From Lachnospiraceae bacterium (GTDB taxonomy: Bacteria > Bacillota > Clostridia > Lachnospirales > Lachnospiraceae), in assembly GCA_022767285.1 (NCBI GenBank), contig JALENY010000021.1, forward strand, positions 1-60,304: a stretch of DNA of 60,304 nt. The letters run 5' to 3'. This document shows positions 9,533-17,480 of the stretch, one piece after another (within the stretch, counting starts at the first letter, position 1; every line of letters begins with the position of its first letter). The translations under genes were made by a program, and so were the position numbers. Below the pieces are notes generated by a model that saw only the letters and a program-made list of their open reading frames with translations, had not been told where the DNA came from and searched no databases.

Positions 9533-11053
9533 ATGTGTGATATCGTAAAAATGAAGTATTGTGCAAATGGAGAATGGAAAGATTCTAAAACAAATAAATG
9601 GCTGGATGTTAGTAACTCGTCGACAGGTGAAATAATGGCAAAGGTTCCCTGCTGTACGCGTGATGAAGTTGAGGATGCAATAGCTGCTGCTGAAAATGCT
9701 TTCCCTGAATGGTCGATGCTTTCCTTAAGCAAGAGGACACAGATGCTTTTTAAATGGAGAAATATTCTTGTAGAACATTTGGAGGAATTAACTCTGCTTT
9801 GTTCAAAAGAACTAGGGAAAACTTTAAATGAGGCTAGGGGTGATATTCTAAAAGCAATTGAACCGACGGAATTTGCCTGTGCCATACCGTATTTGAGCCA
9901 GGGATCAGCTTCTTTACAGGTTACGACAGGATTTGATACAGCATCTTATCGCGTACCACTTGGCGTCATTGCAGGAATTGTCCCATTCAACTTTCCGGCG
10001 ATGATTCCCTGGGGATGGATGGTTCCATTGGCAATTGCAACAGGAAATACTGTGGTATTAAAAGCGGCATCATACACACCGCTGACCTCAATGAGAATTT
10101 TGGAATTGTTCTATAACGAAGGGGGATTTCCAAAAGGCGTTGTAAATCTAGTGACATGCAGTCGAGAGGAAGCAGAATTGTTTTTGACAGATTCCAGAAT
10201 AAAAGCGGTTACTTTTGTTGGTTCCACGGAAATCGGAAAACACATCTATTCTGTTGCGGCATCGCATGGTAAAAGAGTACAAGCGCAATGTGAAGCAAAA
10301 AATCATGCATTGGTTCTGGACGATTGCGATTTAGAAAGTACAACAAATGCAATTATCAATTCAACTTATGGGTGTGCTGGTATGAGATGCATGGCTCTTC
10401 CGGTTATTGTTGTTCAGGAAAACATCGCAGATAAATTCGTCGAAATGCTTCGTATGAAAGCTTCTAAACTAAAAATAGGTTGCGCTTATGATCCGGAAAC
10501 CAATCTTGGTCCAGTTGTAAATGAGAAGCACAAAAAATATATATGTGACTGGATTCAGCGTGGAATTGATGAGGGCGCAAAATTAGTGTTGGATGGACGT
10601 AATATTCGGGTTCCAGGATATGAAAAAGGGTTTTTTGTGGGCCCAACCATTTTAGATAATGTTACACCGGAGATGACAATTGGTAATCGGGAAATTTTCG
10701 GACCGGTTACGTTAATTAAAAGGGTAAAAGATTTTGACGAGGGAATTGCGATGATGAACGCGAATCCTTTTGCAAATGGCTCTGTAATCTTTACCCAAAA
10801 CGGTTATTTCGCACGCGAATTTGAATTAAGGACAGATGGGGGTATGGTAGGAATCAATGTTGGGATTCCGGTTCCTTCGGCATATTTTCCGTTTTCTGGC
10901 AATAAGGATTCGTTTTTTGGTGATCAACATGTTCTGGGGATTGATGGTGTTCGCTTTTATACAAGAGCAAAGACAGTAACCAGACACTGGTATGATGAGC
11001 ATTCAAGGAAAAAAGTTATGGATACCTGGGAAGGAACGGTAGAAAGAATATAG
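9533..11053 (+). CDS. methylmalonate-semialdehyde dehydrogenase-like aldehyde dehydrogenase
   Basis: A 506-residue NAD-dependent aldehyde dehydrogenase closest to the MmsA/IolA (CoA-acylating) group: NSSTGEIMAKVP, VPFNFPAMIPWGWMVPLAIATGN, FVGSTEIGKHIY, AKNHALVLDDCDL, EIFGPV and a C-terminal FPFSGNKDSFFGD...GVRFYTRAKTVT. Catalytic Cys is C286 in CAGMRCM. The normal family segment GGAKNH reads CEAKNH here, which may change specificity. Family members make acetyl- or propionyl-CoA from malonate or methylmalonate semialdehyde. No inositol genes are nearby, so the substrate is open. AGGAGGAAG precedes the ATG. It is the last gene of the island operon, ahead of a strong terminator. Confidence 0.88.
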   Translation: MCDIVKMKYCANGEWKDSKTNKWLDVSNSSTGEIMAKVPCCTRDEVEDAIAAAENAFPEWSMLSLSKRTQMLFKWRNILVEHLEELTLLCSKELGKTLNEARGDILKAIEPTEFACAIPYLSQGSASLQVTTGFDTASYRVPLGVIAGIVPFNFPAMIPWGWMVPLAIATGNTVVLKAASYTPLTSMRILELFYNEGGFPKGVVNLVTCSREEAELFLTDSRIKAVTFVGSTEIGKHIYSVAASHGKRVQAQCEAKNHALVLDDCDLESTTNAIINSTYGCAGMRCMALPVIVVQENIADKFVEMLRMKASKLKIGCAYDPETNLGPVVNEKHKKYICDWIQRGIDEGAKLVLDGRNIRVPGYEKGFFVGPTILDNVTPEMTIGNREIFGPVTLIKRVKDFDEGIAMMNANPFANGSVIFTQNGYFAREFELRTDGGMVGINVGIPVPSAYFPFSGNKDSFFGDQHVLGIDGVRFYTRAKTVTRHWYDEHSRKKVMDTWEGTVERI

Positions 11054-11060
11054 AAAACGA

Positions 11061-11108
11061 AACCAAAAAGAAGGCTCAATGTAAAGGAACCTTCTTTTTG
11101 GTTATTTT
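11061..11108. terminator. terminator after the island operon (bidirectional)
   Basis: A 14-bp stem, AACCAAAAAGAAGG / CCTTCTTTTTGGTT (11061-11074 with 11090-11103), then a T-rich stretch. It also serves the convergent AraC gene. Confidence 0.88.
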
Positions 11109-11192
11109 ATTCTATAAAGAACGCTCATACTCCTTTTATAGAATAAAGTGTTCTGGCATTTTTATCACATTGTTTCAAAGAAAAATATGCAA

Positions 11193-12023
11193 CTATGCTT
11201 TGGGCAATCCTTTCCGAAAATCAGTTGGGGACATTCCAAGATGCTTTTTAAATACTCTCGAAAATGAAAATTGGTTACTATAACCGACAGTAACAGCGAT
11301 TTCAGATATGGTCATATTTGTAGTTTGAAGTAACTCACATGCTTTTGAAATACGAAATTGCATGAGGTATTCAGAAGGAGAAAGATTCAGCTCCATTTTG
11401 AACAGTTTGGAAAAGTATTTCCTGTCTAAAGAAAGACTTTTGGAAATATCTTCAATACTGATTTCAGTGTGATAGTTAGCTTTAATATAACTGATAGCTT
11501 CCTTAATATATCCATGACTTTGCTTCATTGCTATTTCGGAAGATGAAGTATTGATTATGGAAGATAAAATAATATATAGATATCCGATATAATGCAAATC
11601 AGTGTTGGCAGCACTTGCTTCAGCGGAAAGTATTTCATTAAAGGCATTTTCTATTATGATTTTGTTAGGACACTCTATAACCAGATTGTCTCTTCGAAAC
11701 CCGGCGCTAGTTAAATATTGCTCCGAATTTAACCCGTCAAATGCGACCCATGAGTATTGCCAAGGATACGTTGCATCTGCCTGATAATATACGATTTCTT
11801 CCGGAAAACAGGCAAACATCTGTCCTTTTTTGATCGTATATGTTTTCCCATAGGATTGAAGTTGACCGCAGCCATCATGAACATAGTGCAGCTTATAATG
11901 ATCTTTTTTGTTCGGACCCCATGAATCGCCTGGTTTGCATTGTTGTGTTCCGAAATAATATAATTCCAAATCTGAATTATTTTTTTCGTTTGCTTTTTCA
12001 TTAGGAATTGAAATTCTCTTCAT
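11193..12023 (-). CDS. AraC-family transcriptional regulator
   Basis: A 276-residue regulator with an N-terminal cupin-like ligand-binding domain (HDGCGQLQSYGKTYTIKKGQMFACFP) and a C-terminal double helix-turn-helix (SIEDISKSLSLDRKYFSKLFKMELNLSPSEYL, then ISEIAVTVGYSNQFSFSRVFKKHLGMSP). The ATG at 12023 is chosen because GCGAGGT lies 7 bp ahead; an upstream TTG at 12062 would add 13 residues without a clear binding site. It lies convergent to the importer/phosphorylase operon and divergent from the second island operon, so it is the likely sugar-responsive activator of one or both. Confidence 0.92.
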   Translation of the reverse strand: MKRISIPNEKANEKNNSDLELYYFGTQQCKPGDSWGPNKKDHYKLHYVHDGCGQLQSYGKTYTIKKGQMFACFPEEIVYYQADATYPWQYSWVAFDGLNSEQYLTSAGFRRDNLVIECPNKIIIENAFNEILSAEASAANTDLHYIGYLYIILSSIINTSSSEIAMKQSHGYIKEAISYIKANYHTEISIEDISKSLSLDRKYFSKLFKMELNLSPSEYLMQFRISKACELLQTTNMTISEIAVTVGYSNQFSFSRVFKKHLGMSPTDFRKGLPKA

Positions 12024-12062
12024 AGTATACCTCGCCGTATTAGCTGGACGTTGCAAAATCAA

Positions 12063-12507
12063 TAAGCTATTTGAAAATTTGCAACAATTATAAGTGTTAG
12101 TATGATTATAGAAGATTAAATACTTATTTTAAAGGGGATAGGTTAATTTAGCGTTTTTTAGATATAAACAGAATTCTTTCGGCAATGGATGTATCGCCGT
12201 ATGCGGACTATAATTGGAGTATACAGAAACGGATGAGATTTTGAATGATTCAGTACAAATCTTTGGAAGGATTGATTATATCATTATCAGATTTTATTAT
12301 GAAAATAAGTCTGCCGCAGAGGTGTTGACAACTTGCTTTTTAATGTGGCTATAAAGTAAAAGGTCATTGGCAGTCGCGGTTTAAATGTTACTTTAGTTAA
12401 TTATAATATTTTGCCCTTAATTGCTTATTTATTAGTTGTTATACTGATCAAAAATATCTGTTAAACAGGAGTGTGATTATTTATTATGATGTTTGAGGAG
12501 GGAAAAC
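12063..12507. other. 445-bp intergenic region, mostly without recognised genes
   Basis: Separates the AraC gene from the second island operon. It holds a possible gene remnant (12185-12354) and weak -10-like elements (TATAAT 12402-12407, TATACT 12440-12445) without good -35 boxes, consistent with an activator-dependent promoter. GAGGAGGG before 12508 is the ribosome site of the next gene. Confidence 0.5.
12185..12354 (+). pseudogene. possible decayed helix-turn-helix gene fragment
   Basis: Two short open stretches in adjoining frames (12185-12244, and 12244-12354 ending at TAA) read like protein: MDVSPYADYNWSIQKRM, then FGRIDYIIIRFYYENKSAAEV. The second resembles the start of a sigma-factor region 4 or other HTH. 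No full gene can be rebuilt, so this is a weak call. Confidence 0.2.
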
Positions 12508-13455
12508 ATGGAATATAAAAAATTGGGCAGATCAGGATTGTATGTTAGCCGACTTGTATTAGGAACAATGAACTTTGGCAGCAGTATTTCTGAGAAGCAG
12601 GCTCTTGAAATAATGGATGCAGCGGTGGATGCGGGAATCAATTGTTTTGACACTGCAAACAACTACGGTAAAACTGTAAAAAAGGAAGGGGTTTCTGAGG
12701 AAATTGTCGGTAAGTGGATATCAAACCATAATAAAAGAGATAAAGTCATCTTATCAACAAAAGTATATGAACCTATGGGAACTTTGGGAGCTAATGATAA
12801 GCCAGGGTTGTCCGCATACAAAATTCGTAATCATTTTAAAGACTCATTGAAACGACTTCAAACAGATTATATTGATATTTACTATATGCATCATATTGAT
12901 AAAACATATCCCTGGGATGAAGTGTTTCCAGTATTTCAGAATATGATTGCTAATGGATCCATTATTTATTTGGCATCAAGCAATTTTGCAGGATGGAATA
13001 TAGCTGATGTTCAAGCAGAGGCGAAGAAAAGAAATATGTTTGGGTTAATCTGTGAACAACATAAATACAATTTAATGAATCGTCTGCCGGAGTTAGAGGT
13101 TCTTCCAAGTGCTGGAAATCATGGGTTAGGCGTAATGGCGTGGAGTCCGTTGAATGGGGGAAAATTATCACGTAATTATAAATTTGCTGATATGGATGAC
13201 CTTTTGATTAGAAACCAGCTTACCGATTTCAAAAATCTATGTTATGACTTGGGAGAAAAAGAAGATACGGTTGCATTAGCCTGGTTGCTTCATAATCCAT
13301 ACATATCTGCGCCGATTATCGGACCCCGTTCCGCTGAGCAGATATATGATGCAGCCAAGGCACTTGAACTGAAATTAAGCGAAGATACGTTAAGCCGTCT
13401 GAATGAAATATTTCCAGGGCCTGGTGGGGAAGCTCCAGAAGCATATGCCTGGTAA
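12508..13455 (+). CDS. aldo/keto reductase
   Basis: A 315-residue NADPH-dependent aldo/keto reductase of the large bacterial TIM-barrel family: N-terminal YKKLGRSGLYVSRLVLGTMNFG, catalytic FDTANNYG (Asp and Tyr), STKVYEPMG (Lys) and IYYMHHID (His), and C-terminal PIIGPRSAEQI for cofactor binding. It is a different subgroup from the YghZ-like enzyme at 6349. The ATG at 12508 follows GAGGAGGG by 6 bp. It begins a second island operon with the beta-propeller and the serine hydrolase, divergent from the AraC gene. The substrate is not identifiable. Confidence 0.88.
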   Translation: MEYKKLGRSGLYVSRLVLGTMNFGSSISEKQALEIMDAAVDAGINCFDTANNYGKTVKKEGVSEEIVGKWISNHNKRDKVILSTKVYEPMGTLGANDKPGLSAYKIRNHFKDSLKRLQTDYIDIYYMHHIDKTYPWDEVFPVFQNMIANGSIIYLASSNFAGWNIADVQAEAKKRNMFGLICEQHKYNLMNRLPELEVLPSAGNHGLGVMAWSPLNGGKLSRNYKFADMDDLLIRNQLTDFKNLCYDLGEKEDTVALAWLLHNPYISAPIIGPRSAEQIYDAAKALELKLSEDTLSRLNEIFPGPGGEAPEAYAW

Positions 13456-13478
13456 TGATAATAAGGAGTGGTGTTGCA

Positions 13479-14417
13479 ATGAATGAAAAAGTGAACATGG
13501 TATCTGTTGGCAAGATTGGCATGACGAAAATGCCGGATAATCAGATTTTTATTGTACTAAGAGAAATATCGGGGATATTATGGAAAGGCATATGGAACAG
13601 GGAACACTCGATACAATGGATTCAAATATCTGAAAATAATGCAGAAAAGCTGGATACTATTTTTGGCGTTCTGCTAGCACTACACAGAAAAAGCGGAAAA
13701 TATTGCCTGTTTTCGAGAGGATTGAATAATAGTACATTTTATTCATGGATTGTGCCGGATGATAGCCAGTCTTCAGTCGAATGGGAAGATGCAAAGGGAT
13801 GCATTGGTTCTGAATTACAGATCTGTGAGAGGCGTCAGGGTGGATTAGAGGCCTTCCGGCTGGATAATTATAACATAATATGGCATATGTGGACAAACCC
13901 CAGAACTGAGTGGTCAGAATGGCAAAGTCTGGGAGGTCCGTCTACATCTGATTTTTGTGTGGTGAATAATGCGGAGGGTTTTCCACAGGTAATTTGCGTT
14001 ATGCCGGATGGTTGCATTGCTACAAGGCGCCATCATAATAATGGCCTGTGGGGAGACTGGAATAGAATAAAAGAGGGAAATGTAAACCACATAGTGGCAG
14101 AACAGGGTGCAGATAACCGAATTCTCCTGGTAGCACTTAACTTTGATGGTAGTGTTGAAGTATGCAGGCAGGATGATTCATTGGATCAATGGTCAAAATG
14201 GGAAAGAATACCTGTCAATGATATTACAAAAATCATTGCAGTACGATCTTGCGAGGGTGAACTGAGAATTATTGTTTATGATAAATATGGAGTGACAAAG
14301 AGTATCTATAAAACAGCATATGACAATTGGGAGGCTGTACAGACAGTTGCACCATCAAATACTGATCTGGCAGCATTTCTGGAATGGAGAGAGTATGAAA
14401 TATTTAGAAAGAGCTGA
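13479..14417 (+). CDS. PLL-like lectin beta-propeller protein, cytoplasmic
   Basis: A 312-residue protein built of repeated blades of roughly 45 residues with the signature W-x-x-W (EWSEWQSLGG, LWGDWNRI, QWSKWERI, DNWEAV) preceded by GxLEAFRLD / GSVEVCRQD strands. This is the pattern of the PLL (Photorhabdus lectin-like, DUF346-type) seven-bladed propeller, which in known cases binds fucose or O-methylated sugars. There is no signal peptide, anchor or sorting motif, so it should stay in the cytoplasm, which is unusual for a lectin. AAGGAGTGG precedes the ATG at 13479. Its 3' end overlaps the serine hydrolase gene by 23 bp, so the two products are probably made in fixed proportion. Confidence 0.68.
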   Translation: MNEKVNMVSVGKIGMTKMPDNQIFIVLREISGILWKGIWNREHSIQWIQISENNAEKLDTIFGVLLALHRKSGKYCLFSRGLNNSTFYSWIVPDDSQSSVEWEDAKGCIGSELQICERRQGGLEAFRLDNYNIIWHMWTNPRTEWSEWQSLGGPSTSDFCVVNNAEGFPQVICVMPDGCIATRRHHNNGLWGDWNRIKEGNVNHIVAEQGADNRILLVALNFDGSVEVCRQDDSLDQWSKWERIPVNDITKIIAVRSCEGELRIIVYDKYGVTKSIYKTAYDNWEAVQTVAPSNTDLAAFLEWREYEIFRKS

Positions 14418-15876
14418 TGCATTATCAATGGGAGTTAATCCCGGAAGGTTAGCGTTGTTGTACAAAGAAGTGGGCAAAAAAAACGTCCACTCTATGATGA
14501 TTACACGTCACAATAAAGTTATAGCAGAAGGATGGTGGAGCCCATATAAGGCAGAATATAATCATATCCAATATTCTGTTAGCAAAAGCTTTGTAGGAAC
14601 AGCAATTGGAATAGCCGTAACAAAAGGACTTCTAAATATAAATGCCTTTGTATTAGATATATTGAAGAATGTACTTCCTTATGAGCCTTGCCAAAATATG
14701 AGGAAACTGAGGGTAAGAGACGTATTGACTATGAGTACGGGACACAAGGACGAGAGAAATATGTTCAGCTCCGGTGAATCATGGATATATTCCTTGCTTT
14801 CGTCATATGTTGACAATCCTCCAGGAAAACAATTTCGGTATATTAGTAGCTCGACATATATTTTAAGTGCAATTATCAAAGAACTCACCGGAAAAAATGT
14901 ATTTGATTTTTTACAGGAAAATCTGTTTATACCGATGGGGTTTTCTGATTCTATTTGGTGGGAAACATCTCCGGAAGGATTGAATACAGCATTTAATGGT
15001 TTGAATGCGACTGCAGAAGATATTACAAAATTAGCTTTGTTGTACCTGAATAAGGGTGTCTGGAACGGAAAAAGAATTTTGTCAGAAGAATGGGTTGCGC
15101 AGGCATCTTCCGTGCAGATTAATAATTCAGACAATGGAGACAACCAAAAGTTGGGATATCGGCAGGGGTTTGGTACTTTTACAGATGACTGGAAAAGTGG
15201 ATATGGTTTTCTGTTTTGGCATTGCAGGCCGGAAGGAGTCTATCGTGGGGATGGGATTTTTGGACAAATGTGTATCGTAATGCCGAAACAGGATATGACA
15301 GTTGCAATTGCAGCTGGGCATGCAGAGCCAAGTGAGATACTTGAAATAGTATGGGAACATCTGCTGCCAGCCATAGATGACACGGAAGTCTCGGAAGCTG
15401 ACTCTATTTTATTAAAAGAAACATTACAGACTTTATCAATACCTGTAGTATCAGGGACTAAAAGCCATCCGCTTCAACAGATTTGGTCAGGCCGGAGTTA
15501 CATAATGGCACCAACTGGGGCAGGGATTGAAAAACTGATGTTGCAGTTTAATGAAAACAGTAGTTCGGAAATTTCAATTACAACTGCAAAAGGTGAATTG
15601 AAAATACTTATTGGATATAATGAGTGGATTACATCTGAGACAGAATATGATGCAGATGGTTTCAGTTGTGATAATGTTATCTTTTTTGGACAGGTTGCTT
15701 GCTGCGGGGCCTGGCAGGGAGATGAATATATTATTAAACTGGTTTATACAAGAACTCCATTTATCGATACACTGCGCATTCGTTTTGAGGATGCTATAGT
15801 ATTAGGAAAGTATTCCCATACAGTTAAATATGGTCGTCAGGGATACGATCTTTTGGGAATTCAAAAAACAGAATAA
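14395..15876 (+). CDS. beta-lactamase-fold serine hydrolase
   Basis: A 493-residue class C beta-lactamase/esterase-type serine hydrolase. The catalytic SxxK is S61-V-S-K64 and YxS is Y149-I-S151. A C-terminal extension of about 130 residues forms an extra beta-rich domain. No signal peptide is seen, so it is probably an intracellular esterase, amidase or 6-aminohexanoate-dimer-hydrolase-like enzyme rather than an antibiotic-resistance enzyme. The ATG at 14395 is preferred because GGAGAGAG lies just ahead and it leaves only a 23-bp overlap with the propeller gene; longer reading from 14320 would overlap by nearly 100 bp. The partner propeller may supply substrate binding, by inference. Confidence 0.84.
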   Translation: MKYLERADALSMGVNPGRLALLYKEVGKKNVHSMMITRHNKVIAEGWWSPYKAEYNHIQYSVSKSFVGTAIGIAVTKGLLNINAFVLDILKNVLPYEPCQNMRKLRVRDVLTMSTGHKDERNMFSSGESWIYSLLSSYVDNPPGKQFRYISSSTYILSAIIKELTGKNVFDFLQENLFIPMGFSDSIWWETSPEGLNTAFNGLNATAEDITKLALLYLNKGVWNGKRILSEEWVAQASSVQINNSDNGDNQKLGYRQGFGTFTDDWKSGYGFLFWHCRPEGVYRGDGIFGQMCIVMPKQDMTVAIAAGHAEPSEILEIVWEHLLPAIDDTEVSEADSILLKETLQTLSIPVVSGTKSHPLQQIWSGRSYIMAPTGAGIEKLMLQFNENSSSEISITTAKGELKILIGYNEWITSETEYDADGFSCDNVIFFGQVACCGAWQGDEYIIKLVYTRTPFIDTLRIRFEDAIVLGKYSHTVKYGRQGYDLLGIQKTE

Positions 15877-15888
15877 ATGATATGCTGA

Positions 15889-15938
15889 GAAAAGGGAGAT
15901 GTTGCAGACTTTGTGACGATTCCTTTTCTTTATTTGAG
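15889..15938 (+). terminator. probable terminator of second island operon
   Basis: GAAAAGGGA (15889-15897) pairs with TTCCTTTTC (15920-15928) with one G-T pair and a 22-base loop, followed by TTTATTT. Confidence 0.55.
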
Positions 15939-15951
15939 GAGAGCGTTGTAA

Positions 15952-16065
15952 ATGTTTTATAAATTAAGCGGCTTTGACTGCGAATTTTTCCCACCCTATA
16001 TATTGATTTTTGCAGGTATCTTTAGTATCATGTATAAAGGGTATTGCCCTTACAAATGGAGGTAA
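15952..16065 (+). CDS. possible 37-residue small membrane protein
   Basis: An ATG 10 bp after GAGGAGAG opens a 37-codon frame with a hydrophobic centre (PPYILIFAGIFSIMY) and a basic end, whose stop overlaps the plsX ribosome site GGAGGTAAAA. It could be a small membrane peptide coupled to plsX. However, the best plsX promoter lies inside it, so from that promoter it would not be translated. No homologue is recalled. Confidence 0.22.
   Translation: MFYKLSGFDCEFFPPYILIFAGIFSIMYKGYCPYKWR
15974..16002 (+). promoter_or_regulatory. promoter for plsX-acpP-rnc-smc-ftsY
   Basis: TTGACT (15974-15979), 17 bp, TATATA (15997-16002), about 72 bp before the plsX start. It lets the backbone operon be transcribed independently of rpmF. 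Confidence 0.6.
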
Positions 16066-16074
16066 AATCAAATT

Positions 16075-17091
16075 ATGGATAACATAGTAAGAGTGGTTGT
16101 GGATGCCATGGGCGGTGATAATGCACCGGCTGCACCCATCAAAGGTGCAGTTGAAGCTGTAAATGAAAGCAAAGATGTCTGTGTCTATCTGGCAGGACAG
16201 CAGGATGTTATTATTGGAGAACTGGCAAAATACACATATCCGGCCGATCAGATTAAAGTGGTACATGCTTCCGAGGTGATCGAGACTGCGGAGCCGCCGG
16301 TAAAGGCTATCCGTGGGAAGAAGGATTCATCCATTGTAGTCGGCATGAACATGCTCCGACACGGAGAGGCAGATGCATTTGTATCAGCAGGAAGCACCGG
16401 TGCGGTTCTGGTAGGTGGTCAGGTAATCGTTGGACGAATCAAAGGTGTGGAGCGGCCGCCTCTTGCACCGCTGATCCCAACAGCAAAGGGAATGTCACTC
16501 CTGATAGACTGTGGTGCCAATGTGGATGCGAGACCATCTCATCTGGTACAGTTCGCGAAGATGGGGTCCATTTACATGGAACATATCATGGGTGTGAAAA
16601 ATCCCCGGGTTGCCATTGTCAATAACGGAGCGGAAGAAGAAAAAGGAAACGCTTTGGTAAAAGAAACCTTTCCTCTTCTGAAAGCATGCAAAGATATCAA
16701 TTTTGTGGGAAGCGTTGAGGCCAGAGATATTCCGGCAGGATATGCGGATGTGATCGTTTGTGAAGCGTTCGTCGGAAATGTTATCCTGAAATTATATGAA
16801 GGTGTCGGCAGTGTTCTGATCCACAAGATTAAAGAAGGTCTTATGAGTTCTGCCAGAGGTAAAATCGGTGGTTTGCTGATTAAACCGGCTCTGAAGGAAA
16901 CTATGAAAAGTTTTGACGCTTCTGAGTACGGGGGAGCGCCCCTTCTGGGATTAAAGGGTCTTGTGGTAAAAAGTCACGGCAGTTCGGACGCAAAGGAGAT
17001 AAAAAATTCGGTGCTTCAATGTATCGATTTTTCAAAACAGGATATTAATGGCAAAATTAAAGAGAATATACAAAAGCCTGATGAGGAGTAA
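16075..17091 (+). CDS. plsX: phosphate acyltransferase PlsX
   Basis: A 338-residue enzyme that makes acyl phosphate from acyl-ACP and phosphate, starting phospholipid synthesis with PlsY; peripheral to the membrane. Motifs include VDAMGGDNAPAAPIKGAVEA at the N-terminus, SAGSTGAVLVGG, DCGANVDARPSHLVQFAKMG, NNGAEEEKGN, FVGNVILK and the C-terminal YGGAPLLGLKG. GGAGGTAAAA precedes the ATG. acpP starts 5 bp after the stop, so substrate carrier and enzyme are co-expressed. Confidence 0.97.
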   Translation: MDNIVRVVVDAMGGDNAPAAPIKGAVEAVNESKDVCVYLAGQQDVIIGELAKYTYPADQIKVVHASEVIETAEPPVKAIRGKKDSSIVVGMNMLRHGEADAFVSAGSTGAVLVGGQVIVGRIKGVERPPLAPLIPTAKGMSLLIDCGANVDARPSHLVQFAKMGSIYMEHIMGVKNPRVAIVNNGAEEEKGNALVKETFPLLKACKDINFVGSVEARDIPAGYADVIVCEAFVGNVILKLYEGVGSVLIHKIKEGLMSSARGKIGGLLIKPALKETMKSFDASEYGGAPLLGLKGLVVKSHGSSDAKEIKNSVLQCIDFSKQDINGKIKENIQKPDEE

Positions 17092-17096
17092 CAGAG

Positions 17097-17327
17097 ATGG
17101 AATTTGAAAAGTTAAAAGCGATTATTGCAGATGTGCTGAACGTGGATACGGAAGAAATTTCCCTGGATACAACGTTTGTGGATGATCTCGGAGCAGATTC
17201 ACTGGATGTTTTTCAGATTATTACCGGTATTGAAGACGAGTTTGACATCGAGATCAGCAATGATGATGCGGAAAGTATTGTATCCGTTGGCGACGCAGTT
17301 GAGCAGATCAAAAATCTTACCGAGTAA
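17097..17327 (+). CDS. acpP: acyl carrier protein
   Basis: A 76-residue acidic carrier of fatty-acid synthesis intermediates. The phosphopantetheine attachment serine is S35 in LGADSLDVFQ. Typical helices II and III follow (DEFDIEISNDDAESIVSVGDAVEQI). It is immediately downstream of plsX and followed by a hairpin before rnc. Confidence 0.97.
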   Translation: MEFEKLKAIIADVLNVDTEEISLDTTFVDDLGADSLDVFQIITGIEDEFDIEISNDDAESIVSVGDAVEQIKNLTE

Positions 17328-17332
17328 TTTTG

Positions 17333-17360
17333 ATGAGAGTGCTGGATGCAGCACTCTCAT
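17333..17360 (+). terminator. hairpin between acpP and rnc
   Basis: A perfect 12-bp stem, ATGAGAGTGCTG / CAGCACTCTCAT (17333-17344 with 17349-17360), with a GATG loop and a weak T stretch after it. It is likely a partial terminator or stabiliser that raises acpP above the downstream genes. Confidence 0.65.
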
Positions 17361-17480
17361 ATCTTTAGTTTGCTCGTTATCGCGGACGCTGACTCGGAAA
17401 CCTATGGTGAAGAGGGTATCCCTGCGCTTTTATGCCCATGGCAGACGAAAACAGATCTGCGGGCAATCAGGAGATGGAAT

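Noticed and set aside
14320-14394. Upstream start of the serine hydrolase
   Set aside because: It would overlap the propeller gene by ~100 bp without a ribosome site; the ATG at 14395 is better placed.
14395-15876. Antibiotic-resistance beta-lactamase
   Set aside because: No signal peptide, long C-terminal domain and sugar-utilisation context point to an esterase/amidase-like member of the fold.
17346-17480. 45-residue N-terminal extension of RNase III
   Set aside because: No ribosome site, it begins within the acpP hairpin, and the shorter start has AGGAGATGG and standard length.
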